A DNA stretch of 64,000 nt from Candidatus Peribacter sp. (GTDB lineage: Bacteria; Patescibacteriota; Gracilibacteria; Peribacterales; Peribacteraceae). Under the pieces are notes generated by a model. That model saw nothing but the letters and a program-made list of their open reading frames with translations, had not been told where the DNA came from and made no database searches. This document shows positions 9,782 to 18,220 of this stretch, one piece after another; position 1 is the stretch's first letter, and each line of letters starts with the position of its first letter. Made by a program: the position numbers and the translations under genes. The stretch lies in NCBI GenBank assembly GCA_018652955.1, contig JABIBA010000011.1:62001-126000 (forward strand), in the 5' to 3' direction.

Positions 9782-9833
9782 GTCATATATATAAATACTT
9801 GATTTATGGCTTATTTGAGCGTAAAACGTGTCT

Positions 9834-10202
9834 ATGAATGACCAGAGATTGCATCCAGAGACCTGTTTGGGTGGTAGAGATATCAACCGTGCCCTTAGTA
9901 AATCCCTTTCTCATGAAGAAGCTACAGCACTGACTATGGCTGCTGGCGGAGCAGATGGATTTCGATACGATTTTGCTCAAGTTGGTATGGCCCTCAGTGC
10001 TTATCAGATGATAACCGAGCAACATCTTACCATAGAAGATGTATTACAGGCCTCCAGAGAAGGCACTCTCCCCGTAGGGTGCGGTGAAGTTATAAGGACT
10101 CTTAAAGGTGCTATTTCGAAACTACGTGATGAAGGAGTGATTCATGCATATGAATTGATGAAGCAAAACGCAGCAACAATGCGATTAAAACATGAGTCCT
10201 AG
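9834..10202 (+). CDS. Hypothetical protein
   Basis: 122 aa from the ATG at 9834 (a GTG two codons upstream, at 9828, is an alternative). I do not recognise a family. It is soluble, alpha-helical, with a Gly/Ala-rich centre (MAAGGADGFRYD) and no signal peptide. It overlaps the convergent neighbour at its 3' end by four bases. Confidence 0.55.
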   Translation: MNDQRLHPETCLGGRDINRALSKSLSHEEATALTMAAGGADGFRYDFAQVGMALSAYQMITEQHLTIEDVLQASREGTLPVGCGEVIRTLKGAISKLRDEGVIHAYELMKQNAATMRLKHES

Positions 10203-10393
10203 AGTGACTTATTAATAAAGTCGTTTAATGCCCAGCTCATACCTTTGATAGCTGCATTTGGTGGAATTTCGTGATGCGAAGACACGACACCAAATTCTGA
10301 TTCTGTCTTCTTCCATCCAAATACAACGAAGCTTGGAACATTAAGCTCTTGTAGGAATGCCTCTACTTTCTTTTGTACTTCTTCTTGATCCAT
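10199..10393 (-). CDS. Small hypothetical protein
   Basis: 64 aa starting MDQEEVQKKVEAFLQEL. One N-terminal amphipathic helix is followed by a short beta-rich segment (PSFVVFGWKK) and SSHHEIP. No family is recognised. Its ATG lies two bases after the aquaporin stop codon on the same strand, so the two are almost certainly one transcript. Confidence 0.6.
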   Translation of the reverse strand: MDQEEVQKKVEAFLQELNVPSFVVFGWKKTESEFGVVSSHHEIPPNAAIKGMSWALNDFINKSL

Positions 10394-10395
10394 AA

Positions 10396-10992
10396 TTAGT
10401 TGCTCATCCAGCGGAAAGTAACTGCACCAAGTGCACCGCCAATGAGCGGGCCGAGTATATACGAAAGTGAAGTAGCGCCAAGGCCAAATGCGACAGCTGG
10501 GTTTAAGATACCGCTACTCATAGTAGAAGCGATCATAATACCTGCAAGCAAAGATCCTCCTACAACAAGTCCTGCTGCATCTGCTTTAGACTTACCTAAT
10601 GCAACCGATGCCACACCAAACGTTAAGATGAATGCTCCTAACGCTTCTCCTAAGATAATCTGTGCAGACTCTTCGCCTACCAATGGAATCGTTGCCGTCA
10701 TCGAAAGAACTAAGAGCATAGCGAGTCCTGCCCCAAGACATTGTGACGCAATGTAAAACATCGCCTCTCTTGCATTTATTTGCTTAATAGACCACATACC
10801 AAATGTTACTGCAGGGTTGATGTGTGCACCCGAGATTCCTCCAATCGTATACACAAATATTCCAACAACAAGTGCTGCAAGAACTGGTGTAGAGAGAGGG
10901 AAACTAAAGAGCAGAGAAAGTGACACAGCAAGTGTCAGTGTAAATGTAGACAAGCCTTCTGCTGCATATTTTTGTGAGTGACTAAGATCCAT
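10396..10992 (-). CDS. Aquaporin / MIP-family channel
   Basis: 198 aa, slightly short for the family. Six hydrophobic helices and the two half-helix NPA motifs are visible: SGAHINPAVTFG after helix 2 and SGILNPAVAFG after helix 5. MIP channels conduct water or small neutral solutes such as glycerol. Residues lining the selectivity filter cannot be assigned with certainty, so aquaporin versus glyceroporin stays open. No TANNNT box is found within ten bases of this start, unlike many neighbours. Confidence 0.92.
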   Translation of the reverse strand: MDLSHSQKYAAEGLSTFTLTLAVSLSLLFSFPLSTPVLAALVVGIFVYTIGGISGAHINPAVTFGMWSIKQINAREAMFYIASQCLGAGLAMLLVLSMTATIPLVGEESAQIILGEALGAFILTFGVASVALGKSKADAAGLVVGGSLLAGIMIASTMSSGILNPAVAFGLGATSLSYILGPLIGGALGAVTFRWMSN

Positions 10993-11027
10993 AAGGTTGG
11001 GGGGAATTGAGTGTTAGTATACCACTC

Positions 11028-12227
11028 ATGTACCATAGAAGTATCCCTTCTCTAAAATCCCTTGTTTCGGTTGCTGGAATAAGTCTCATGCTTGTGAGTA
11101 CGACTGCCCATGCACGGTTTTTTGATGTTAGCCCAGAGCATCCGTATTTTGATGCGATTGAATTTTTAACACGAGAAGGCATCGTGGAAGGATATCAAAA
11201 CAGATCATTTCAGGCAGAACGCAACATCAATCGTGCTGAGTTTACGAAAATACTTGTAAACGTCTTATATCCACAAAGCTACATTGATGATTGCATCGAG
11301 AATCTTCCTGAACCCGAGGAAGGAGAAGAGGAGGATATGGTTATTCCTGCTTTTGACTTCCCTGATGTGCCGCACGACAGCTGGTTTGCACCCTATATCT
11401 GCACAGCATGGACGAATGCAATAGTTAGTGGATATCCTGATGGACTCTTTCGACCAGAAGAAGGTGTAAAGTTTGTCGAGTCTGCAAAAATGACTTCGAT
11501 AGGATTTGGACTCACAGGACTTGAACTTCCAAACTTTGGAACAGCGAATGTGCTCTGGTATCAGCCATATGTAGAGTTTCTCGCTGCGCAAAACGCAATC
11601 CCCTATTCTATTATCGATCTTCCACAGAACTTAAACCGAGGAGAAATGGCAGAACTTATCTATCGCCTTAAAGATTATCCCATTCGCCTAGGACCTGCTC
11701 CACAGAAATCAAAGACCGCAGAAGATGTTATCTACCCTGTGAATCTTAAAGAGTATGAAAACTTCGAGAAGCTCTTTGCCTTTGCCTACCCAAACATCTG
11801 GCCAGATCCTCAAATGCTTGCCCGGGGATCATACGATGGAAGAAGCCCGTATATCGCTTCTGAATGGACAATGTATTTTGGTCCAGAGAGTGATATATGT
11901 ATTGCAGGCCATGAATGTGTCCACAGAGACATGTGGATCGATGGATACCGCGTTGAAGACTCCGAAGTTATTGTCGATTCGATTATTGAAGATCAGTACT
12001 TTATCGAAGTGGAATCAGAAACCATTATTAATGGCATGCCGACACTTGTCGTCATAGAAGAAGTAGATAAATGCATTGATAAACGAGCGTTCTACTTTGG
12101 AGAAGAATGGATTTATGCGCTGAACATTCGTTGTGCAGGACAAGATGACAAGCTCTTCAACTTCTTCGATCAAATTGCACAGAGTGTTCGTCAAATAGAA
12201 GCCCGACCTCCTGAGCACCGCAAATAA
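11028..12227 (+). CDS. Secreted protein with two S-layer-homology (SLH) domains
   Basis: 399 aa from the ATG at 11028. Signal peptide of about 29 residues ending AHA before RFFDVS. Two SLH repeats follow: FFDVSPEHPYFDAIEFL with GIVEGYQNRSFQAER and NRAEF, then DFPDVPHDSWFAPYICTAW with GYPDGLFRPEEGV. The C-terminal 200 residues are acidic, contain several cysteines and match no family I know. SLH domains bind secondary cell-wall polymers or anchor surface layers. It ends three bases before the convergent msrA gene. A TGT-TAGTAT box ends seven bases before the start. Confidence 0.88.
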   Translation: MYHRSIPSLKSLVSVAGISLMLVSTTAHARFFDVSPEHPYFDAIEFLTREGIVEGYQNRSFQAERNINRAEFTKILVNVLYPQSYIDDCIENLPEPEEGEEEDMVIPAFDFPDVPHDSWFAPYICTAWTNAIVSGYPDGLFRPEEGVKFVESAKMTSIGFGLTGLELPNFGTANVLWYQPYVEFLAAQNAIPYSIIDLPQNLNRGEMAELIYRLKDYPIRLGPAPQKSKTAEDVIYPVNLKEYENFEKLFAFAYPNIWPDPQMLARGSYDGRSPYIASEWTMYFGPESDICIAGHECVHRDMWIDGYRVEDSEVIVDSIIEDQYFIEVESETIINGMPTLVVIEEVDKCIDKRAFYFGEEWIYALNIRCAGQDDKLFNFFDQIAQSVRQIEARPPEHRK

Positions 12228-12230
12228 TTC

Positions 12231-12884
12231 TTATAGTCCGTGTGAAGTGTCTTCTTTCCACACTTCTTTTAGGTATTGATCTCTCCCAGAGCCATGCCGG
12301 TAGTACTGATAGCGAATAGGGTTATTTTTGTAGTAATCCTGATGATAGTCCTCTGCAGGATAAAATACCGTTGCCTCTCTAATATCTGTCACTATCGGTT
12401 CAGGATATTTTTCTGATTCATCCAATGCTTTTTTAGAGTCCTCGGCAATCTGCTTTTGGCTCTCGTTAAAGTAAAAGATTGCTGATGTGTACTGGTGGCC
12501 TCTGTCGGCAAAAGAACCCGTTGCATCTGTCGGGTCTATTTGTTTCCAGAAATATTCTACAAGCTCTGAGTACGAAACTTTCGAAGGATCGTACACAACA
12601 AGAACTGATTCTATTTGCTTAGTTTTCCCAGAGGATACCTCTTTGTAACTTGGGTTTTTCTCATCTCCTCCTGCAAAACCAGACACTGCGGTAATTACTC
12701 CTTCAACATGTTCGTACGCAGACTCAATGCACCAAAAGCATCCACCTGCAAAGAGCGCCTCCTCTGTCTCCCCAGTAAACTCCTCGATCTTCTGCATCTT
12801 GTCTGCAATATCTTGATTGTCCGGCGGCAAGAGTGAACAAGAGGCCATAAGAAAAGAGGAAGACAATAAGAAGAGAAGTTTCAT
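12231..12884 (-). CDS. msrA: Peptide-methionine (S)-S-oxide reductase MsrA, predicted lipoprotein
   Basis: 217 aa from the ATG at 12884. The N-terminus is a lipoprotein signal (LLSSSFLMASC, lipobox Cys16), so the enzyme should sit on the outer face of the membrane. The catalytic core begins FAGGCFWC (Cys49 is the nucleophile) and continues with YEHVEGVITAVSGFAGG and the EDYHQDYYKNNP motif typical of MsrA. It reduces methionine-S-sulfoxide in proteins. The MsrQ-like gene at 13455, 0.6 kb away and divergent, suggests an envelope methionine-repair theme. A TATAAT box ends six bases before the ATG. Confidence 0.95.
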   Translation of the reverse strand: MKLLFLLSSSFLMASCSLLPPDNQDIADKMQKIEEFTGETEEALFAGGCFWCIESAYEHVEGVITAVSGFAGGDEKNPSYKEVSSGKTKQIESVLVVYDPSKVSYSELVEYFWKQIDPTDATGSFADRGHQYTSAIFYFNESQKQIAEDSKKALDESEKYPEPIVTDIREATVFYPAEDYHQDYYKNNPIRYQYYRHGSGRDQYLKEVWKEDTSHGL

Positions 12885-12949
12885 GCCACAATTATACGCT
12901 ACATAAGCCTTATGTGACAATATATAGCTTTTCTGCTATAATATTAAGA
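12885..12949. promoter_or_regulatory. Divergent leaderless promoters of msrA and the 12950 gene
   Basis: Reverse-strand TATAAT (12891-12896) ends six bases before the msrA ATG; forward TGC-TATAAT (12937-12942) ends seven bases before the ATG at 12950. Confidence 0.65.
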
Positions 12950-13429
12950 ATGAATCACGCTATAAATAAAACACTAAAAACTGTTCTTCACACAAACGAA
13001 GGGCAACTACGACGTGTTCCAAACCATGTTCTCGCACTAGCGTTATTCTTGAGTATCAACGTTCTTTTGCAAGGAATTGCAGATATAGCCCTAAAGCTTG
13101 TTAGCTATTCTACGATACTCCCACCGCTTCCTTGGCGTACGGACTTCTTGTTCCTCACAGCTGTTTCTGTGTTGATGGGATACCGTTCGTTTACAGGAAT
13201 GCTGCATCAGAAATTTGATGTCACACGAAACTCCATAGAGCTTGGTATTCTCGTAGAAATTGGCTTGGTAGCTGGAGACACACTCTTCATCAAAGAACAT
13301 CTCATTGATATGCCTCACGTACTTCCGATGCGTCTGCCGTTTATTATTCTCACAAGTATTAATATTCTTATTCTGCTCTACAACTACGGTGCATTGCATA
13401 ATCGAAAATGGTGGTTACAGAAGGTATAG
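12950..13429 (+). CDS. Hypothetical membrane protein, four helices
   Basis: 159 aa from the ATG at 12950. There is a short basic N-terminus, then about four hydrophobic helices (roughly 30-50, 65-85, 95-115 and 125-145) and a basic C-terminus ending KWWLQKV. Overall shape resembles PsiE-like small membrane proteins, but I see no diagnostic motif. It stands in front of the MsrQ-like gene with a 25-bp gap and is probably co-transcribed with it. Confidence 0.65.
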   Translation: MNHAINKTLKTVLHTNEGQLRRVPNHVLALALFLSINVLLQGIADIALKLVSYSTILPPLPWRTDFLFLTAVSVLMGYRSFTGMLHQKFDVTRNSIELGILVEIGLVAGDTLFIKEHLIDMPHVLPMRLPFIILTSINILILLYNYGALHNRKWWLQKV

Positions 13430-13454
13430 ACTTCTGTGATAGGATAGCCCTCGT

Positions 13455-14096
13455 ATGTTGAGCAAATGGATACAGTACTACAACGAACGGTATCTTAAAT
13501 GGGTCCTTTGGCTTTGTGTAACCATTGCTTGGGTGGGCATTCTTTTAGAAAGTACTTCCCAAGGCAAATTGGAATGGGGAGAAATGGTAGGAGAAACTGG
13601 TGAACTTACATGGTATCTCCTGATGTTTACCGTTTTCATCAGCCTTCTTCATAAACTATTCCCGACGCTTTGGATTTTTAACAATGTAGTACCGCTTCGC
13701 AAACACACGGGGATCCTCGCTTGGGTGATTGCCCTTACACATGGTGGTTCGGAGATGATCAATCGTGGTATCGCTGCTGACGCAAATGCTATTTATAACA
13801 CTGCCCTCTCTTTGGAAGATGGCATGGTGTTTGGTGCTATTTCTTTTCTCATCATGCTGCCACTGTTTCTGACCTCTACAGATTTTGCAGTACAAAAAAT
13901 GGGGTACAAGTGGTGGAAGCGATTGCATAAGCTCACACATGCAGCATTCATCTTCGCAGCTGTTCATATTCTTGTACTGAAGTATCAACAAGAGGGTGAG
14001 TTATTTCTAAAAACCACAGGAGCACTTACATTTTACTTTGTAGGGTATGCAGTTGTGTTTTGGAGAGGTATGAAGAAAAAGAGTGGTGATGTGTAA
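13455..14096 (+). CDS. Ferric-reductase-like / MsrQ-type haem b membrane protein
   Basis: 213 aa with about six hydrophobic helices. Histidines at helix ends (RKHTGILAWVIALTHGG, KRLHKLTHAAFIFAAVHIL) match the haem-ligating pattern of the ferric-reductase-like transmembrane domain, and the RKHTG/LHKLTHAAF spacing is that of MsrQ (YedZ). MsrQ normally passes electrons to the periplasmic MsrP; no MsrP is visible here, but a lipoprotein MsrA is encoded nearby. A partnership with MsrA is inference only. A TGA-TAGGAT box ends nine bases before the ATG. Confidence 0.78.
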   Translation: MLSKWIQYYNERYLKWVLWLCVTIAWVGILLESTSQGKLEWGEMVGETGELTWYLLMFTVFISLLHKLFPTLWIFNNVVPLRKHTGILAWVIALTHGGSEMINRGIAADANAIYNTALSLEDGMVFGAISFLIMLPLFLTSTDFAVQKMGYKWWKRLHKLTHAAFIFAAVHILVLKYQQEGELFLKTTGALTFYFVGYAVVFWRGMKKKSGDV

Positions 14097-14101
14097 CACT
14101 G

Positions 14102-14365
14102 CTACGCAGCTTCTTCTGATTGCTTTTGTTTGTATATCTCATACATCTTTCTATATACCTCTAAGCGATGTTTTTGAGCTTCTCCTCTTTTGCGATACAC
14201 ATCGGACTCTTTAAATTTACTTGGTACAAATTCTGGAGCATCTTCTAGCAATGCCTTTATTTGCTTCATGTATTCTCTACCAAGAAGTAATCTTGTTTGT
14301 GTTAGCACCCCTCCATCTGTAGAGGTGACTTCATCTATATCGAAATCTGATTCGCTCAATGACAT
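14102..14365 (-). CDS. Small hypothetical protein, charged and helical
   Basis: 87 aa from the ATG at 14365 (MSLSESDFD). An in-frame ATG at 14374 overlaps the TAGTAT -10 box and was not chosen. The sequence is highly charged with a long Lys/Arg/Glu helix at the C-terminus (KRGEAQKHRLEVYRKMYEIY), probably a coiled coil. No family is recognised. It ends six bases from the convergent MsrQ-like gene. Confidence 0.55.
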   Translation of the reverse strand: MSLSESDFDIDEVTSTDGGVLTQTRLLLGREYMKQIKALLEDAPEFVPSKFKESDVYRKRGEAQKHRLEVYRKMYEIYKQKQSEEAA

Positions 14366-14427
14366 GTAAAGCATACTACACTTTTTTTCCCATAATGAAA
14401 GGCACGCCGTGAGTTTGTGTCATTGAG

Positions 14428-14843
14428 TGGTGGAGATGCCGGGAATTGAACCCGGGTCCAACATGTAGAGCAAGTGTTCATACTGTTATGTCCATTCCAG
14501 ATCGCTCTACTCATAAAGATAGGACTAAAAATAAGTAGAGAGGGTCAGCGCTAATACAACAGTATCATCACGCCAAGTGATAAGTCGTTCCACTAAGTGA
14601 CGCCACATTTCCGTAGTGGAAGTCGGGAAGGTGACGCGTTCGCGCGAGGGCGAACTTATGCAGCCATAGCGAACTGCGGAGCTAGAGATCTTACGAACTC
14701 TTCACCCTTAGCAGCTGCGTTACGGAATGCAGTGTTTGCAGTGTTTGCAAATAAGTGTGCATCAAGTGGGTATAGGGAACCGATGCCATCCCTAACAGAA
14801 ACAAGCGAACCCTAGAATCACGCTGTCGAAGCCTGTCATCCCC
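14428..14843 (-). ncRNA. ssrA: Transfer-messenger RNA (tmRNA)
   Basis: The reverse strand begins GGGGATGACAGGCTTCGACA and ends TTCAATTCCCGGCATCTCCACCA-type sequence: the 5' GGGGATG pairs with the 3' CATCTCC (one G-U) to form the acceptor stem, and CCA is encoded. A tRNA-like T-arm (GGGTTCAATTCCC) is present. tmRNA with SmpB rescues stalled ribosomes and tags the nascent protein for degradation. The likely tag reading frame is at 14656-14748. Length is 416 nt, somewhat longer than most. Confidence 0.95.
14656..14748 (-). other. tmRNA tag-peptide reading frame (about 30 residues)
   Basis: Read on the reverse strand, a GCA resume codon at 14748-14746 starts a frame that runs 30 codons to a TAA at 14658-14656. 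The peptide begins ANTANTAFRN, passes through AAAKGEEF and ends QFAMAA. The Ala-Ala end is expected for a protease degron. At 30 residues it is much longer than the typical 8-15. The exact resume codon is uncertain; a second GCA three codons later would give 27 residues. Confidence 0.7.
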
Positions 14844-14910
14844 AGTGGTTTAAACGATCAAGATGTCTATTGTACCCTTAATACCTATTATGTGGTAGAG
14901 TAACAGTCTT

Positions 14911-15165
14911 ATGAAACTCGGAAGTTCCAAAGCATGGGCTAAAACACTAGGTTCAGGCCTAGCACAGGTACAACACGCTACAGATAAACTCGTAGTTTTT
15001 GGCTTCAAATCCCTCAAAAAAGCAGGAAAAACTCCTAATAAAGACAAGACGAAGAATAAATACATCAAGTCAGCAAAAACTGCAGGGCGTACCACTCTGT
15101 CGTTCCTTGGAACTCTCGGAGATAGTTTTTACAACGAATACGAAGAACTAAAGAAGCAGGAATAA
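14911..15165 (+). CDS. Small basic hypothetical protein
   Basis: 84 aa starting MKLGSSKAWAKTLG, strongly basic (many Lys) with a central Lys-rich stretch (KTPNKDKTKNKYIKS) and an acidic end. No family or signal peptide is recognised. It begins 67 bases beyond the 5' end of the tmRNA on the opposite strand. A TGG-TAGAGT box ends nine bases before the ATG, which supports the start. Confidence 0.55.
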   Translation: MKLGSSKAWAKTLGSGLAQVQHATDKLVVFGFKSLKKAGKTPNKDKTKNKYIKSAKTAGRTTLSFLGTLGDSFYNEYEELKKQE

Positions 15166-15184
15166 CGCGGGGGTGTTTTCAGCT

Positions 15185-15889
15185 TTACGAATTCTCATGC
15201 AATTCCGCTATTTTGCTTAATGCTACAAGCCTTCCTCCATCTGAGTATTCTACCCTGTCCATAAATGCTCTCATGAGCAATAATCCTCTGCCGTGGTTTC
15301 TTTCTATATAATCTGGATCTGTTGGATCTACTACTTTATCTTCTTCAAATCCTTTTCCTTCATCTTGTAGTGTGACAATAACTTCTTGTATTGCAGAGTG
15401 GTCTAAAGTGCCTTCTTGAGTAATTTGTATTGGAAATGAATCAATCTCTTCGCCTATATTAGGATCTTCGTCATCTTCAATAACAGTTTTAATATGTGAA
15501 GGTCGTAACTCTGGCTGATCAACCATGCCATCACAGACAAACTGTAACTGTACTCGTACACTACGAGTGTGCATTTCGGGGTTATGCGATGTTTTTAGGT
15601 CTTCAATCATCGCGCTACGCGTTTGCTCGTCATCCCGTATAGCCGAAGACCGCTCTAAGTTTCCATGATAAACACAGTTTATTGCCCCCTCCTCTATGGG
15701 AAGACCTATCTTCATTACCAACATATCGTGACTTCCGAACCGCTCAGTTTTCGCTATGGCCGAAACAAGATAATGTCGTATTTGCACAAGTCGCTCACCT
15801 ATCTCTCTGTAATACATATTATCATTTTCAATAGCCCCTGGGTCATCAACTACTATCTCTGCCTCTAATACAGTTACTAGATTTGTCAT
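15185..15889 (-). CDS. HATPase_c (RsbW/anti-sigma kinase-like) protein
   Basis: 234 aa. The C-terminal third carries the GHKL ATPase signature: VTLQDEGKGFEED (N/G1 box form) and HGRGLLLMRAFMDRVEYSDGGR (G2 box), as in RsbW-type serine kinases. The N-terminal 110 residues, with HDMLVMKIGLPIEE, are divergent. Its ATG overlaps the stop of the STAS gene by four bases (ATGA), so translation is coupled and the pair probably works as a partner-switching module that controls a sigma factor or another target. No sigma factor is visible nearby. The kinase's Asn-box is not certain. Confidence 0.72.
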   Translation of the reverse strand: MTNLVTVLEAEIVVDDPGAIENDNMYYREIGERLVQIRHYLVSAIAKTERFGSHDMLVMKIGLPIEEGAINCVYHGNLERSSAIRDDEQTRSAMIEDLKTSHNPEMHTRSVRVQLQFVCDGMVDQPELRPSHIKTVIEDDEDPNIGEEIDSFPIQITQEGTLDHSAIQEVIVTLQDEGKGFEEDKVVDPTDPDYIERNHGRGLLLMRAFMDRVEYSDGGRLVALSKIAELHENS

Positions 15890-16308
15890 GAGTTCGTATC
15901 GGCAAATTGTTCAAATTCCAATCCTGGTACAGTATGAAATCTTTTTAACTTCACTTGTTCGAGACTTTGTTCTGGTAATCCATGAATTTGGATCTTTGCT
16001 TCAATCGCTTTTTCTAAAAGCATAAGAGTCCCAAATCCACTTGACCCACCAAACATCATATTTCTACCATCAATTCGTATAATATCTATAGTCTCACCAT
16101 TAGATTGTAGAGCTGTTACTTCTTCTGTAATTCGAGTCAGTACTGATGACTTGATGTGATCTGCAATACATTTTATCTCTTCAAGCTTAGAGGCTCCAAT
16201 TCTCTTCGCTACGGCATCTACTGCATCATCTTTAGCATGCTCTGATGCTTCAAGCTCCCCCTTTGCAGGTATTACAGTCAGCACATTTCCGTCGTGGGTT
16301 ATTTCCAT
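15886..16308 (-). CDS. STAS-domain-like anti-sigma-factor antagonist
   Basis: 140 aa starting MEITHDGNVLTVIPAKGELE. The alternating beta/alpha pattern and the central segment NMMFGGSSGFGTLMLLEKAIEAKIQIHG match the region of STAS proteins (SpoIIAA/RsbV) that holds the phosphorylated Ser and the following helix; here SSGFG. It is longer than SpoIIAA (about 117 aa). It is translated first and coupled to the HATPase gene at 15185-15889. A TAGCTT box ends eight bases before the ATG. Confidence 0.68.
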   Translation of the reverse strand: MEITHDGNVLTVIPAKGELEASEHAKDDAVDAVAKRIGASKLEEIKCIADHIKSSVLTRITEEVTALQSNGETIDIIRIDGRNMMFGGSSGFGTLMLLEKAIEAKIQIHGLPEQSLEQVKLKRFHTVPGLEFEQFADTNS

Positions 16309-16423
16309 AGTCTATTAAGCTACCCCTTTTTTTTGAATAGTCAAGAATTTTGAACCTCGGTGAACTAGGACTTTCCTTCGCATTTGTATGGAAATATTGC
16401 TATATTTTGGCCTACGCAGATTT

Positions 16424-18220
16424 ATGGCACCAATTTCTACAGATGACATTCGGCAAGCGTTCCTCGATTTCTTCCAAAGTCGAGACCATGCAGTAGTTCC
16501 AGGGGCAAGTTTGGTCCCAGAAAACGACCCTACGGTACTATTTACAACAGCTGGAATGCACCCTCTTGTGCCATATTTGATAGGAGAGGCTCATCCTGCT
16601 GGAAAAAGACTAGTAGATGCTCAAAGATGTATACGTACCGGAGACATTGATGAAGTAGGAGACGCCTCGCATCTCACCATGTTTGAAATGATGGGAAACT
16701 GGAGTTTGGGTGATTATTTCAAAGAAGAAGCTATTTCTATGAGCTTTGAGTTCTTAACGCAAGTTCTGGGGATAGATCCTACTATGCTCTCTGTTACCTG
16801 CTTTGAAGGAGATAACGACGCTCCAAAAGACGAAGAGGCAGCACAGTTTTGGATGAACGTAGGAATCCCTGAAGATCGTATTGGATTCTTACCAAAAAAA
16901 GAAAACTGGTGGGGTCCTGCAGGACTCACAGGTCCATGTGGTCCAGATACAGAAATGTTTTACTGGGTAGGAGATGGTGAGCCGCACGGTAACCCAGAGA
17001 AGAATGACAGTGATTGGATGGAGATCTGGAACGATGTATTTATGCAATACAACAAGACAGAGAGCGGACAGTTTGAACCACTCGCACAGCAAAATGTCGA
17101 TACAGGTATGGGACTCGAGCGTGTAGCTGCCATGATGCAAGGAGTAAGCAACGTGTACGAGACAGATAGGATGCTACCAATTATCGAACGTGTTCGATCT
17201 CTTGCGTCGTCATCCGATCTTAAACACGAACGTATTGTGACAGACCACATTAAAGCTGCGACGTTTATGATTGCCGACGGCATCAAGCCAGGGAATGTGG
17301 ATCAAGCATACGTCCTTCGAAAAGTTATCCGTCGTGCTATCCGTAGCGCAAAGCAACTCGGCATCGAATCGACGGGAACGCTCTGCGCACAAATTTCTGA
17401 CGAAGTCGTATCGCAGTATGGTCACATCTACGGACATGTTAAGTCTCAGGAGAAAATGATTGCCGATACCTTAGCTTCAGAAGAGCAACAGTTTAATAAG
17501 ACACTACAAGCAGGACTGAAACAGCTAGAGAAAGTAATCGCAGAGACCTCTGGCAATGTTATTGCTGGTAAAGATGCTTTTCACTTGTATGACACCTACG
17601 GTTTTCCACTAGAGCTCACAAAAGAAATTTTAGAAGAGAAGGGATATTCTATTACTGAGAAAGAATATGAAATAGCGTTTAAGGCACACCAAGAACTTAG
17701 CCGTAAGGGTGCAGAGCAAAAGTTTGCAGGAGGTCTTGCAGACCACAGCGCAGAGACCACAAAGCTCCACACCGCTACACACTTACTCAATGCAGCTTTG
17801 CGCATAGTACTTGGAGATCATATTTACCAAAAAGGTTCTAACATTACCCAAGAACGCCTGCGATTTGATTTCTCTCACGACGAGAAAATGACAGCTGAAC
17901 AAAAGCAGGAAGTAGAGCGACTGGTTAACGAGGCAATCGATGCAGACCATCCAATTAGTTTTCATGTAACTGACGTGGAGGGTGCAAAAGATGAAGGAGC
18001 AATCGGTGTATTTGATGCGAAGTACGATTCTGAAGTAAAGGTCTATACTATGGGGGACTTTAGTAAGGAAATCTGTGGAGGGCCACACGTTGCTCGCACA
18101 GGAATGCTCGGTCACTTCACACTCAAGAAAGAAGAAAGCTCTTCCTCTGGGGTTCGCCGCATAAAAGCGACTGTAGAAGGAGGACCAGAAGAAATAGAAG
18201 TTGCCTCCCAAACATCGTAA
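16424..18220 (+). CDS. alaS: Alanyl-tRNA synthetase, short form without C-Ala domain
   Basis: 598 aa from the ATG at 16424 (MAPISTDDIRQAFLDFFQ); full-length bacterial AlaRS is usually near 870. The aminoacylation core is complete: GMHPLVPYL, RTGDIDEVGDASHLTMFEMMGNWS and GPAGLTGPCGPDTEMFY, with VDTGMGLERVAAM as motif 3. The editing domain shows HTATHLLNAAL (metal His pair) and EICGGPHVARTG. The sequence ends right after the editing domain (about 590), so the DHHA1/C-Ala domain is absent. Similar short forms are reported in reduced genomes. The next gene starts at the very next base after the stop codon. Confidence 0.95.
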   Translation: MAPISTDDIRQAFLDFFQSRDHAVVPGASLVPENDPTVLFTTAGMHPLVPYLIGEAHPAGKRLVDAQRCIRTGDIDEVGDASHLTMFEMMGNWSLGDYFKEEAISMSFEFLTQVLGIDPTMLSVTCFEGDNDAPKDEEAAQFWMNVGIPEDRIGFLPKKENWWGPAGLTGPCGPDTEMFYWVGDGEPHGNPEKNDSDWMEIWNDVFMQYNKTESGQFEPLAQQNVDTGMGLERVAAMMQGVSNVYETDRMLPIIERVRSLASSSDLKHERIVTDHIKAATFMIADGIKPGNVDQAYVLRKVIRRAIRSAKQLGIESTGTLCAQISDEVVSQYGHIYGHVKSQEKMIADTLASEEQQFNKTLQAGLKQLEKVIAETSGNVIAGKDAFHLYDTYGFPLELTKEILEEKGYSITEKEYEIAFKAHQELSRKGAEQKFAGGLADHSAETTKLHTATHLLNAALRIVLGDHIYQKGSNITQERLRFDFSHDEKMTAEQKQEVERLVNEAIDADHPISFHVTDVEGAKDEGAIGVFDAKYDSEVKVYTMGDFSKEICGGPHVARTGMLGHFTLKKEESSSSGVRRIKATVEGGPEEIEVASQTS

